Source: JBBQKG01 sp038326655 (GTDB lineage Bacteria; Actinomycetota; Thermoleophilia; Solirubrobacterales; JBBDJG01). Taken from it: a stretch of DNA of 53,528 nucleotides. Location: the NCBI GenBank assembly GCA_038326655.1, contig JBBQKG010000023.1, forward strand, positions 1-53,528. Direction: 5' to 3'. The notes below the pieces were generated by a model. It was not told the origin of the DNA, made no database searches, and saw only the letters and a program-made list of their open reading frames with translations. Each line of letters begins with the position of its first letter. Position 1 is the stretch's first letter. Below are positions 40,909 to 49,700 of this stretch, in pieces. The translations under genes and the position numbers were made by a program.

Positions 40909-42063
40909 ATGCCGACAGTCGTCGTAGGCGGCGCGGTCGCCAACAAGCACCTGAACGGGGGCGAGGCATGGGTCCGGCTGAGCTGGATCCTCGGTCTCCG
41001 GCGGCTCGGCTGCCGTGTCCTCTTCGTGGAGCAGATCGATCCGGCCGCGTGTGTCGACGAGCATGGTCGGCAGACCGCCTTCGCGGGCTCTGCGAACCGG
41101 CGCTACTTCGACGACGTGATGACGCAGTTCGGCCTCACCGGGTCGGCGACGCTCGTGCTGGGCAGCGGGGAGGCGACCAGCGGCACGGACTTCGGCGATC
41201 TCCTCGACGCCGTCTCGGACGCCGACCTGCTGGTCAACATCAGCGGCAACCTGCACTCCCCCGACCTCATGAGGCGCATTCGCCGCAAGGCCTACGTGGA
41301 CCTCGACCCGGGTTTCACCCAGTTCTGGGAGGTGGCCGGCAACAGGGGGGCTCGCCTCGCGGGGCACGACGTCTACTTCACGGTCGGGGAGAGCATCGGG
41401 ACCGACGGCTGCACGATCCCGACGGCCGGCCTCGACTGGCGCCCCGTGCCGCCGCCAGTGGTGCTCGACGAGTGGCCGGTGGTGACCGGAGGCGATGCCT
41501 TCACGACCGTGGGCGCGTGGCGGGGGGCCTTCGGGCCCGTCGTGCACGAGGGCCACACGTACGGGCTTAAGGTCCACGAGTTCCGGAAGGTGATCGAGCT
41601 GCCGAAGATCGTGCGAGCGGCGCCGTTCGAGATCGCGCTCGCGATCCACCCGGGCGACGACCAGGACCGCGACGCGCTCGTCGCCAACGGGTGGCGGCTC
41701 ACCGACCCCCGGGCCGAGACCCCCGGGCCGCTCGAGTTTCGCGACTTCGTCCAGCGCTCGCGGGCCGAGTTCTCGGTCGCGCAGGGCATCTATGTGGAGA
41801 CCCGTAGCGGCTGGTTCAGCGACCGCACCGTCCGCTACCTGGCATCGGGCAAGCCGGCACTCGTCCAGGACACGGGCTTCAGCCGCTTCTATCCGGTGGG
41901 CGAGGGACTCGTGCCGTTCCGGACGCTCGACGAGGCCGCCACGGGAGCAGCGAGCATCCTCGCCGATCCGGCGGGTCACTCGGCCGCCGCCCGCGCACTC
42001 GCCGAGGAGCGGTTCGACTCGGACAAGGTGCTGGCGAGATTCCTCGAAGAGGCGCTCGGCTGA
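40909..42063 (+). CDS. GT-B-like glycosyltransferase (SGWFSDRS family, copy 3)
   Basis: 384 residues from ATG 40909. TVVVGGAVANKHLNGGEAW, LSWILGLRRLGCRVLFVEQ, a VDLDPGFTQFWE segment, FTTVGAWRGAFGPVVHEG, then TRSGWFSDRTVRYLASGKPA, QDTGFSRFYPVGEGLVPFR and the closing EERFDSDKVLARFL helix. It matches copy 2 almost motif by motif, so the pair probably arose by duplication within this operon. Predicted sugar transferase of the glycan pathway. Confidence 0.82.
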   Translation: MPTVVVGGAVANKHLNGGEAWVRLSWILGLRRLGCRVLFVEQIDPAACVDEHGRQTAFAGSANRRYFDDVMTQFGLTGSATLVLGSGEATSGTDFGDLLDAVSDADLLVNISGNLHSPDLMRRIRRKAYVDLDPGFTQFWEVAGNRGARLAGHDVYFTVGESIGTDGCTIPTAGLDWRPVPPPVVLDEWPVVTGGDAFTTVGAWRGAFGPVVHEGHTYGLKVHEFRKVIELPKIVRAAPFEIALAIHPGDDQDRDALVANGWRLTDPRAETPGPLEFRDFVQRSRAEFSVAQGIYVETRSGWFSDRTVRYLASGKPALVQDTGFSRFYPVGEGLVPFRTLDEAATGAASILADPAGHSAAARALAEERFDSDKVLARFLEEALG

Positions 42064-42064
42064 C

Positions 42065-43315
42065 GTGACCAGCGCCCAGCCCCCCGGGCGCCCGAGTATG
42101 TCCCGCCTCGCGATCGCGGCTTCGCTCGCGGCGCTGACGGCGGTCATCGCCGGGTTCTCGTGGATCGCCGTCAAGTCCTTCGAGTTCATCCACCACGAGC
42201 CGGTGACCGCCTCGACGCTCAAGCCGGTCAAGTTCACCGGCGCGCAGCAGGTCGTCTTCTCCTGGAAGCGCGACGCGTGCGAGTCGCTTGACCTGCCGGA
42301 CGCCCCCGCGCGTGCGTTCCGCGACCCCGCCGGCCGCGTGCACCTGATCGCCTCGCACTACGTGACTCGGCAGATGACGGGGCCCGACCTCGACCACCTG
42401 AAGCACCCGTGCGCCGTGAGCCTGCGGTCCACGAACAACCCCGACCCCGCGACCTTCGCGGACCGCGAATGGATGTTCGCCGTGTACACGCTCGGCAGGC
42501 AGGTCTTTGCGCTGATCCACGACGAGTACGAGGCAAACACTCATCCCGGCCGATGTCCCTCCGGGGTGTACCTCCACTGCTGGTACAACTCGGTCACGCT
42601 GGCGCGCTCGGACGACGGGGGGCAGACCTTCGCGCACGCACGCCGCCCTCCGGCGCACCTGGTCGCCGCGGTCCCGTACCAGTACGTGCCGGACTCGGGT
42701 CGCGTGGGAATCTTTCAGCCGAGCAGCATCGTCAAGAAGGGCGAGTACTACTACTCGCTCGTGGCGACGACGAAATACCAGCTGCAGGAGGGCGGCGCCT
42801 GCCTGATGAGGACGAACAACCTTGCGGACCCGCTTTCCTGGCGTGCCTGGGGCGGAGACGAGTTCAGCGTCTCCTTCGTCGACCCGTACCGGACGACCGC
42901 GTCCAATGTCGCCGAGCATCTCTGTCAGCCGGTGTCCCCGGACCAGATCGCGGACATGACCGCGTCGCTCACGTACAACAGCTACTTCGGCAAGTACATG
43001 CTGGTCGGTAACGCGGGGCTCGAGAGCGGGCCCGCCCGGCGCCTCGTGAACGGCTTCTACTACTCCCTCTCGGACGACCTGATCCACTGGAGCGCCCGCA
43101 AGCTGGTCAAGGAGGTGATCCTGCCCCAGACCTACCGCTGCGGCGACCAGGATCCTGTGTACTACCCCTCTGTGCTGGATCCGACAAGCAGCTCCCAGAA
43201 CTTCGAGACCGTCGGCAGGCATGCCTACATCTATTTCACCCGATTCCACTACAAGGCGTGTGCGCAGACGCTGGACCGGGACCTGATTCGCGTCCCGGTC
43301 GAGTTCTCCAAATGA
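42065..43315 (+). CDS. Membrane-anchored beta-propeller with Asp-box (glycoside hydrolase-like)
   Basis: 416 residues from GTG 42065, or 405 from ATG 42098. An N-terminal hydrophobic segment (LAIAASLAALTAVIAGFSWIA) follows an Arg and looks like a signal anchor, so the rest should be outside the membrane. The body is beta-rich with an Asp-box (ARSDDGGQTF, the S-x-D-x-G-x-T-F pattern of sialidases) and blade-like repeats (FQPSSIVKKGEYYYSLV, YFGKYMLVGN, FYYSLSDDLIHWS). This resembles GH43/sialidase-type propellers; catalytic residues cannot be assigned. It may trim, bind or modify the exported glycan. Confidence 0.7.
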   Translation: MTSAQPPGRPSMSRLAIAASLAALTAVIAGFSWIAVKSFEFIHHEPVTASTLKPVKFTGAQQVVFSWKRDACESLDLPDAPARAFRDPAGRVHLIASHYVTRQMTGPDLDHLKHPCAVSLRSTNNPDPATFADREWMFAVYTLGRQVFALIHDEYEANTHPGRCPSGVYLHCWYNSVTLARSDDGGQTFAHARRPPAHLVAAVPYQYVPDSGRVGIFQPSSIVKKGEYYYSLVATTKYQLQEGGACLMRTNNLADPLSWRAWGGDEFSVSFVDPYRTTASNVAEHLCQPVSPDQIADMTASLTYNSYFGKYMLVGNAGLESGPARRLVNGFYYSLSDDLIHWSARKLVKEVILPQTYRCGDQDPVYYPSVLDPTSSSQNFETVGRHAYIYFTRFHYKACAQTLDRDLIRVPVEFSK

Positions 43316-44478
43316 GCGGGGCCGGAGATGGACGGCTCGGGATCGTCCTGAGCGGCATGATCGGGGGCGATCCCTTCCAGGGCGGCGCGAGCTGGGCGGT
43401 GCTGCAGTATGCGCTCGGCCTGCGGCAGCTCGGCCACGACGTGCTGGTCGTCGAGGAGTGGGAGCCCCCGGCCGAGCTCGCCTCGGCGAGCCTCTCGGAG
43501 ACTCCGAGCGCGGCCTACTTCCAGCAGGTCATGGCCCGCTTCGGGTTGACGGAGTCCGCGGCGCTGCTGCGCGCCGGGACGACCGAGACCGTGGGGCTTG
43601 CCCATGCTCACCTTCGTGCGTTCACCGCGCGAGCCGACCTCTTGCTGAACGTATCCGGCCTCCTCACCGACCCCGACCTGCTCGCCGCCGTGCCGGTGCG
43701 CGCCTACCTCGACCTCGATCCGGCCTTCAACCAGCTCTGGCACGAGAGCGGCATCGACATGCGCTTCACGCCGCACAACCGCTTCGTCACGGTCGGGCAG
43801 GCGCTCGGCACGCCGGAGTGTCCGGTGCCCACCTGCGGCCTCGAGTGGATCACGACCTTGCCGCCCGTGTTGCTCGATCGCTGGCCGGCGGCCGGCGGGC
43901 CCGGGGACGGCAGCTTCACGTCCGTGGGCAACTGGCGCGGCTATGGCTCGGTCGAGCAGGACGAAGTCCACTACGGCCAGCGCGTGCACTCGATGCGGCC
44001 CTTGATGGAGCTGCCCCGCCGCACCGACGCGCGCTTCCGCCTCGCGCTCGCGATCCACCCCGCCGAGCGACGGGACCTGCAGGCGCTCGACGAGCAGGGG
44101 TGGGAGCTGATCGACCCCGTGGAGGCGGCGGGAACACCGGACCGCTATGAGCGCTTCATCCAGCGCTCGACCGCCGAGCTCGGGATCGCCAAGAGCGGCT
44201 ACGTGCTCTCGCGCTCGGGTTGGTTCAGCGACAGGAGCGCCTGCTACCTCGCCTCGGGCCGCCCGGTGCTGGCCCAGGACACCGGCTTCAGCCGGTTCCT
44301 GCCCGCGGGCGAAGGCCTGCTCGCGTTCGCCTCGCTCGGCGACGCCGTCGCCGGCGTGGAGGCGATCCGTGCCGACTATCCACGCCATGCGCGGCGCGCC
44401 CGGGAGCTGGCGGAAGACCTACTCGACTCGGATCTGGTGCTGGGCCACCTGCTCGAGCGCCTCGGGGCAAGCTCGTGA
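43312..44478 (+). CDS. GT-B-like glycosyltransferase (SGWFSDRS family, copy 4)
   Basis: 388 residues, ATG overlapping the previous stop (ATGA). LGIVLSGMIGGDPFQGGASW, LQYALGLRQLGHDVLVVEE, YLDLDPAFNQLWH, FTSVGNWRGYGSVEQDEVHYG, SRSGWFSDRSACYLASGRPV, QDTGFSRFLPAGEGLLAFA. It is somewhat more diverged from copies 2 and 3 in the N-terminal (acceptor) half than in the C-terminal half, as expected for enzymes sharing a donor but not an acceptor. That interpretation is inference. Confidence 0.82.
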   Translation: MSGAGDGRLGIVLSGMIGGDPFQGGASWAVLQYALGLRQLGHDVLVVEEWEPPAELASASLSETPSAAYFQQVMARFGLTESAALLRAGTTETVGLAHAHLRAFTARADLLLNVSGLLTDPDLLAAVPVRAYLDLDPAFNQLWHESGIDMRFTPHNRFVTVGQALGTPECPVPTCGLEWITTLPPVLLDRWPAAGGPGDGSFTSVGNWRGYGSVEQDEVHYGQRVHSMRPLMELPRRTDARFRLALAIHPAERRDLQALDEQGWELIDPVEAAGTPDRYERFIQRSTAELGIAKSGYVLSRSGWFSDRSACYLASGRPVLAQDTGFSRFLPAGEGLLAFASLGDAVAGVEAIRADYPRHARRARELAEDLLDSDLVLGHLLERLGASS

Positions 44479-45449
44479 GCGCGGTCTCCCCCGCCGAGCT
44501 CCGGAGCGCGCTCGAGCGGCTGCTCGGCGGCACGATCGCGCGGCTCGAGCGGCGTCCCTGTTCCTATCGGACGAGCTATGAGCTCGACGAGCTCGACGTC
44601 CAGCTCGAGGACGGCACGGCGCTGCGGCTGATGCTCAAGAACCTGAGCCGTGGGGCGCTCGACCCCGCCGCGCGGCAAGCGAAGCCCGAGTTCCTCCACG
44701 ACCCGCTGCGCGAGATCGAGGTGTACCGCTCGCTGCTCGCTGCCGCCGGGCTTGGCACGCCCCGGTTCCACGGGGCCGTGGTCGACCCGGGTCGCGACCG
44801 CTATTGGCTGGTGATCGAGCACGTCGCCGGCGAGGTGCTCTGGCAGGTCGGCGAGCTGGAGGTGTGGCAGGATGCCGCCCGGTGGCTGGCCGTCCTTCAC
44901 CACCGCTACGCGGGGCAGGACCTCGGTGCCACCGGCAGCCATCTCCTCGACTTCGACGCCGAGTTCTACCGCTCCTGGATGCGACGCGCGCTCGACTTCG
45001 CCGATCAAGCGAGCCGCGCGCAGCTCGAATCGCTGTCCACTCGTTACGACGGCGTCGCGGAGCGGCTGGCGGCACAGCCCGTCACCTTCGCGCACGGAGA
45101 GTTCTATGCCTCCAACGTGTTGATTCAGCGCGGCGGCGCGACGGTGCGCGTGGCCCCGATCGACTGGGAGAACGCCGCCCGCGCGAGCGGCCTCGTCGAC
45201 CTGGCCGCGCTCACGACCGGCGGCTGGTCCGCGCCCGAGCGCGAGGCGATCGCGCGCGGCTACCTCGACCAGCTTGCCGAGCTCGGCGACCGCCGCTCCG
45301 AGGCGGAGCTGCTCGAGTCGCTCGAGCTCTTCCGGCTCCATCTCGCGGTGCAGTGGCTCGGGTGGGACCCGGCCTGGTCACCGCCGGACGAGCACCGTCA
45401 CGACTGGCTCGGCGAGGCGGCTGCGATCGCCGGTCGCCTCGGCCTCTAG
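44475..45449 (+). CDS. APH-like phosphotransferase
   Basis: 324 residues, GTG overlapping the previous stop. It has the protein-kinase-like aminoglycoside phosphotransferase layout: a Lys/Glu N-lobe (REIEVYRSLL), hinge YWLVIEHVAGEVLW, the Brenner-type catalytic motif FAHGEFYASNVL (Glu in place of the usual Asp) and the metal-binding APIDWENA. Such enzymes phosphorylate small hydroxylated molecules. In a sugar operon the likely substrate is a free sugar or an inositol-type alcohol rather than an antibiotic; this is inference. Confidence 0.82.
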   Translation: MSAVSPAELRSALERLLGGTIARLERRPCSYRTSYELDELDVQLEDGTALRLMLKNLSRGALDPAARQAKPEFLHDPLREIEVYRSLLAAAGLGTPRFHGAVVDPGRDRYWLVIEHVAGEVLWQVGELEVWQDAARWLAVLHHRYAGQDLGATGSHLLDFDAEFYRSWMRRALDFADQASRAQLESLSTRYDGVAERLAAQPVTFAHGEFYASNVLIQRGGATVRVAPIDWENAARASGLVDLAALTTGGWSAPEREAIARGYLDQLAELGDRRSEAELLESLELFRLHLAVQWLGWDPAWSPPDEHRHDWLGEAAAIAGRLGL

Positions 45450-45460
45450 AGTCAGCGCGC

Positions 45461-46738
45461 ATGGGGGAGCGGGTCTTGATCGTGAACGCCGACGACTTCG
45501 GGCTGAGCGCGGGCATCAACGCCGGTGTCGTGAGGGCTCATGAGCAGGGGGTCCTGACGAGCGCCAGCCTGATGGTGCGGGGCGCCGCCGCGATTCAGGC
45601 AGCCGAGTACGGGCGCAGCCGTCCCGCGCTCGCGGTCGGCCTCCACGTCGACCTCGGCGAATGGATGTATCGCGACGGCGGCTGGGTCATGCGCTACGAG
45701 CTCGCGTCTCGGCACGACGAGCACGCCGCGCGGGGCGAGGCACGAGCGCAGCTCGCGCTCTTTCGGGGCCTGATGGGCCGGGACCCGACGCACGTCGACT
45801 CGCACCAGCACTTCCACTGGGGCTCCGCGGCCACCCATGCGCTGTACGAGATCGGGGAGGAGCTGGGCGTGCCCGTCCGGCATGTGACGGAGGGCATCCT
45901 CTACTCGGGCGACTTCTACGGCCAGAGCGACAAGGGTTACGCCAACCACGGGGCGATCACGGTCGACAATTTCGTGGAGCTGATCCGCTCGATGCCGCCG
46001 GGCACCATGGAGATCGGCTGTCATCCCGCCGCGGCGATGGACTTCGACTCGGTCTACGGCGACGAGCGCATCGCCGAGATGCAAACGCTCTGCGATCCCC
46101 GTATCCGCGATGCGCTCGCCGCCGAGCGAGTCGAGTTGCGCTCCTTCGCCGAGCTCGACGGCTTGCCCGCCCGAGCGGAGATTGCCGCTAAGGTTCCGGC
46201 CCGAATGGACCACCAGGGATTCACGCTTTGGCTCACCGGCCTGCCGCGGGCGGGCAAGAGCACCGTCGCCGGCATCGTCGCGGGGCGCCTGCGGGCGCTC
46301 GGCCTCGGCCGGATCGAGCTGCTCGACGGCGACGAGGTGCGCGAGGGCCTCTGCCGCGACCTGGGCTTCTCTCGCTCCGATCGGGACGAGAACATCCACC
46401 GGATCACCTTCGTCAGCAAGGTGCTCACGCGCAACGGCGTGGTCGTGATCGTGGCCGCGATCTCCCCCTACCGCGAAGGTCGTGAACGCGCACGTGAGGA
46501 GATCCAGCCCTTCGTCGAGATCTGGTGCAAGGCGTCGGTCGAGTCCTGCGCCGCGCGCGACTACAAGGGCCTCTACGAGAAGGCGATGCGGGGCGAGATC
46601 ACGAACCTGACGGGCGTGAACGACCCGTACGAAGAGCCCGAGGACGCAGATCTCGTGCTCGCCACCGACAGCGAGACGCCCGAGCAGAGCGCCGAGCACG
46701 TGATGGACCTGCTCCGCGAGAAGCAGCTGATCGGCTAG
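45461..46738 (+). CDS. ChbG/YdjC-type deacetylase fused to APS kinase
   Basis: 425 residues from ATG 45461. Residues 1-235 are a YdjC/ChbG/HpnK-type carbohydrate deacetylase with candidate metal ligands D11/D12 (VNADDFGLS), H62 (VGLHVDLGE) and H111-x3-H115 (HVDSHQHFHW), plus H188 in EIGCHPA. Residues 253-425 are a full adenylylsulfate kinase: P-loop GLPRAGKST (260-268), LLDGDEVREGL, RDENIHRI, ISPYREGRERAREE, KGLYEKAMRGEI, DPYEEP. The kinase makes PAPS from APS and ATP, the donor for the locus sulfotransferases. The fusion couples deacetylation with sulfate activation. It ends the third operon. No ATP sulfurylase is in the window. Confidence 0.92.
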   Translation: MGERVLIVNADDFGLSAGINAGVVRAHEQGVLTSASLMVRGAAAIQAAEYGRSRPALAVGLHVDLGEWMYRDGGWVMRYELASRHDEHAARGEARAQLALFRGLMGRDPTHVDSHQHFHWGSAATHALYEIGEELGVPVRHVTEGILYSGDFYGQSDKGYANHGAITVDNFVELIRSMPPGTMEIGCHPAAAMDFDSVYGDERIAEMQTLCDPRIRDALAAERVELRSFAELDGLPARAEIAAKVPARMDHQGFTLWLTGLPRAGKSTVAGIVAGRLRALGLGRIELLDGDEVREGLCRDLGFSRSDRDENIHRITFVSKVLTRNGVVVIVAAISPYREGRERAREEIQPFVEIWCKASVESCAARDYKGLYEKAMRGEITNLTGVNDPYEEPEDADLVLATDSETPEQSAEHVMDLLREKQLIG

Positions 46739-46749
46739 CGAAGGGGTGG

Positions 46750-46775
46750 GGGGCCGGGGGCCCCGCCGGACCGGC
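46750..46775. terminator. Bidirectional GC-rich hairpins between convergent genes
   Basis: GGGGCC (46750-46755) pairs with GGCCCC (46759-46764) across a GGG loop, and GCCGG (46765-46769) with CCGGC (46771-46775). They fill the 38-bp gap between the stop of the deacetylase-kinase and the stop of the minus-strand surface protein. Confidence 0.45.
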
Positions 46776-46776
46776 C

Positions 46777-49700
46777 CTACTTCTTCTTCGGCACGAGCGT
46801 GACCGACCGCTTCGCGCTCTTGCCGCCGACCTTGGCGGTCGCCTTGCCCTTCACCCGGTGCTTGCGGAAGATCTTGCGGACTTCCTTCTTCGAGAACTTG
46901 AGCTTGACCGACTTGGCCTTCTTCGCGCCGATCGAGAACTTGTGGGAGGCCTTGACGCCCTTCCCGCCGACCGTCAGCTTGCCCTTGCAGGACTTGCTCG
47001 CGCGGCAGCGCACCTTGACCTTCGCGATGCCCTTCCGAGAGACCTTGATCGTCTTGCTCGCGATCGAGGCGCCGAGCGAAGACGTGGTCACGCAGCCGTC
47101 CTGCTGGAGATAGGTGGTCTTCGTCTCCTGCTTGCCGTTCTGGCCCATGAACGTGTAGTCGATCTTGCGGTGGATCTTCGCGACGCCACAGGCGTCGTAG
47201 AAGTTGTTGAGGATGCCGTTCGGGCCGCCCTTGATGTTCAGCTCGAAGTAGGCCTGCGGGACGTCGGGCAGGTTCTCGAACGTGTTGACGGTCTTGATGC
47301 CCTGGAAGCTGTTGCGCGCCCTCAGCACCACCTCGAGCCCCTCGCCGCGGAGCACGACGTAGAGCTTCGGCAGGATGCTCCCGATTTCTTGCACGACGTA
47401 CACGGGGCCGGCCAGCTGGAACGGAAGCACCGGCGTGATCACCCTGGCGCTGCCGACCAGCGATAGTGGAGGGCACGCTCCCTGGGCGAACTCGGTGTCC
47501 GAGCAGAGGCCGCCGGGGAGATTGAACGGAACCGTGTTCGGCCGCAGCAGGTCCGGCAGGACCACCTTTGCGGTCTTGATGTTCGCCTCGCCGGCGCCCT
47601 GCGTCACGATCGCCTTGAGCGGCGGGTGTGAGAGCTGCGCGTTCTGGCCCCGTGCGCCCGCGATCATGCGGAGCTTCGGCGCGAAGGAGAGGTTCTCGCA
47701 GCCCTTCGCGTTGAGCATCGTGGTCGATGTCGACTGCGCGCCGGTGTAGCCGGTGAAGGTCACGGTCAGCGGCCGCGGCTCGCAGCCCGTCGGGTTGATG
47801 AAGAAGCCCGGGCGGTCGACGTTGATCTCGATCCTCCGCACGTGCAGCGGCACGCCCTCGAGGATGTTCGGGACGTCGCTGGTGATCGCATCCACACCGC
47901 TGTCGGAGGGGCGAAGCACGACGCGGTTGAGCACGACGACCTGGCCGAGGTCGATCGGCCCAACCTTGGCCGGCACGGTCAGCGCCAGTGTCGCGGCGTC
48001 GCCAGGCACGCTCGGCTCGGCAAGGTACAGCCCGCCGGAGGTGGTGAGCAGCGAGTCGCCGGTTCCGACCGTGGTGTTGACGGTGCCGATCTTGGTCCCG
48101 ACCGGGCAGTTGCCCGCGCGGGCCAGGTTGATCGAGCACTGCGGGACCGCCGCGAGGCTTCCGACCGCGCCGGCCGGGAGCGAGAGCTTGATGTTCTTGA
48201 TGTCGTCCTCACCGTCACCACGTGTCAGCGCGATGTGGGAGGTCGTGTTTGCACCGGCCTGCTCCGGGTTGGAGCCCGCGGATTCGACCACCGGCGCGAA
48301 CGGCTTCGTGGGCGGGCAACCGGTCGTGGTGACATGCGGCGTGCTGACCTTGCTCTTGCCGTTCCAGCCGTCCAGCGTGACGGAGCCGTTGTGCGGGTTG
48401 TCGCAGTCGTCCGGGTTGGCCAGGATCGAGCGGCTGCCTCCGCGGAGGTTGATCTCGAGACGGCTGAACGGCACCTGCGGCTGGCTCTCGAAGCGGTTGT
48501 GGACCTGTCCCTCCGGCGAGACGTCGACGTTGCCGACGAGCTTCACGCGAATGCCGGCGCCCTCGATGTAGAGGAACAGCTTCCACGGGTTGGCGACCGT
48601 CGGGCGGCCGGGCGCCGTGACGGGCCCGAAGAAGACCTTGCCGGCGAGCGGGTTCGGCAGCACGGGTGTCTCCACCTTGATCGTGCCTATCTGGGCCCCC
48701 TCGGGACACGTCGGAGGCTCGTTCGTGAGCTGCTTGCCGGTCGACGGGTCGACGCCGAACTCGTCGAAGGTACAAGCCTGAAGGCCGACTCCGCCGCCGG
48801 GCGAGAGCGTCAGACCCTTTGGCAGCGTCACGTCCGCGTTCCGGAGCGCCGCCTGCCAGATCGGGTCATCGGCATAGTCGTGGCCGTTGACGCACGTGCC
48901 GGGCGAGTGGCCGAATGCGCAGTAGTCGATCGCGACCCGCTGGGCGCTCGCCTTGCCGGCTTCGCTGGTCTCCGTCGGCGCCACGTCCACCGCGGCATCG
49001 AACGGGACGTTGCCGCAGCCCGTTGGCGTGAACGTCGAGCTGGCCGTCTTGGTGGTGCCGGGCTGCGACGGGTCGCCGTGCAGCCAGGAGCGCGCTTCGA
49101 GCACGGTCGTGGCGGGCTGGCACGAGGTCGGGTTCACGAAGAACGGACGCGCACCGGCCAGCGGCACGGTCGTGGTCGGGTCGCCCCGTAGCTGCTCGTT
49201 GCAGGGTGCGCGCGAGCACAGGTAGATCTCGATTTGCCGGATCGTGCCGATGTTGCCGCCGAGGTCCTTCGGGATGTTGACCTGCGCGGCATTGATGCCG
49301 TAGTCGTCGTTCGCCGAGCGCAGCGTGATCGTGTTCGGGAACGGACCCTGCGGGTTTCCGACGAGCACCTCGGTGCCGAGCCGGGCCGGCTCAAGGCCGA
49401 GCGTGTCGATCACGTACACGTCGGTCGGGACCAGGATCTCGGGGCCCTGCGGCACGACGTCGACGACCGCGCTGCCGATCTGCGAGCTGGGCGGGCAGGC
49501 GCCGATCAGCCACAGGTTCGTCGCACACGGCGTGACCGCGGTCGGGTTGCCGAGAAAGCCCGGCGGGAAGTGAAGCGTGAAGTCCTTCAGGAACGAGGCC
49601 AGCTGAGTGGAGGTGCAGCTGAACGTGAACGGCAAGAGCACCTCGCCCCCGCCCTGGTAGGTGCCGGGAATCGCGGAGCCCCCGGTGTTGACCTGGATCT

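Noticed and set aside
39196..42237. 1013-codon minus-strand open frame
   Set aside because: Covers four well-supported plus-strand genes and has low-complexity Arg/Val/Glu composition typical of GC-rich shadows.
45452..48139. 895-codon minus-strand open frame spanning two genes
   Set aside because: Its first part is antisense to the deacetylase-kinase and its second part is an alternate frame of the secreted repeat protein.
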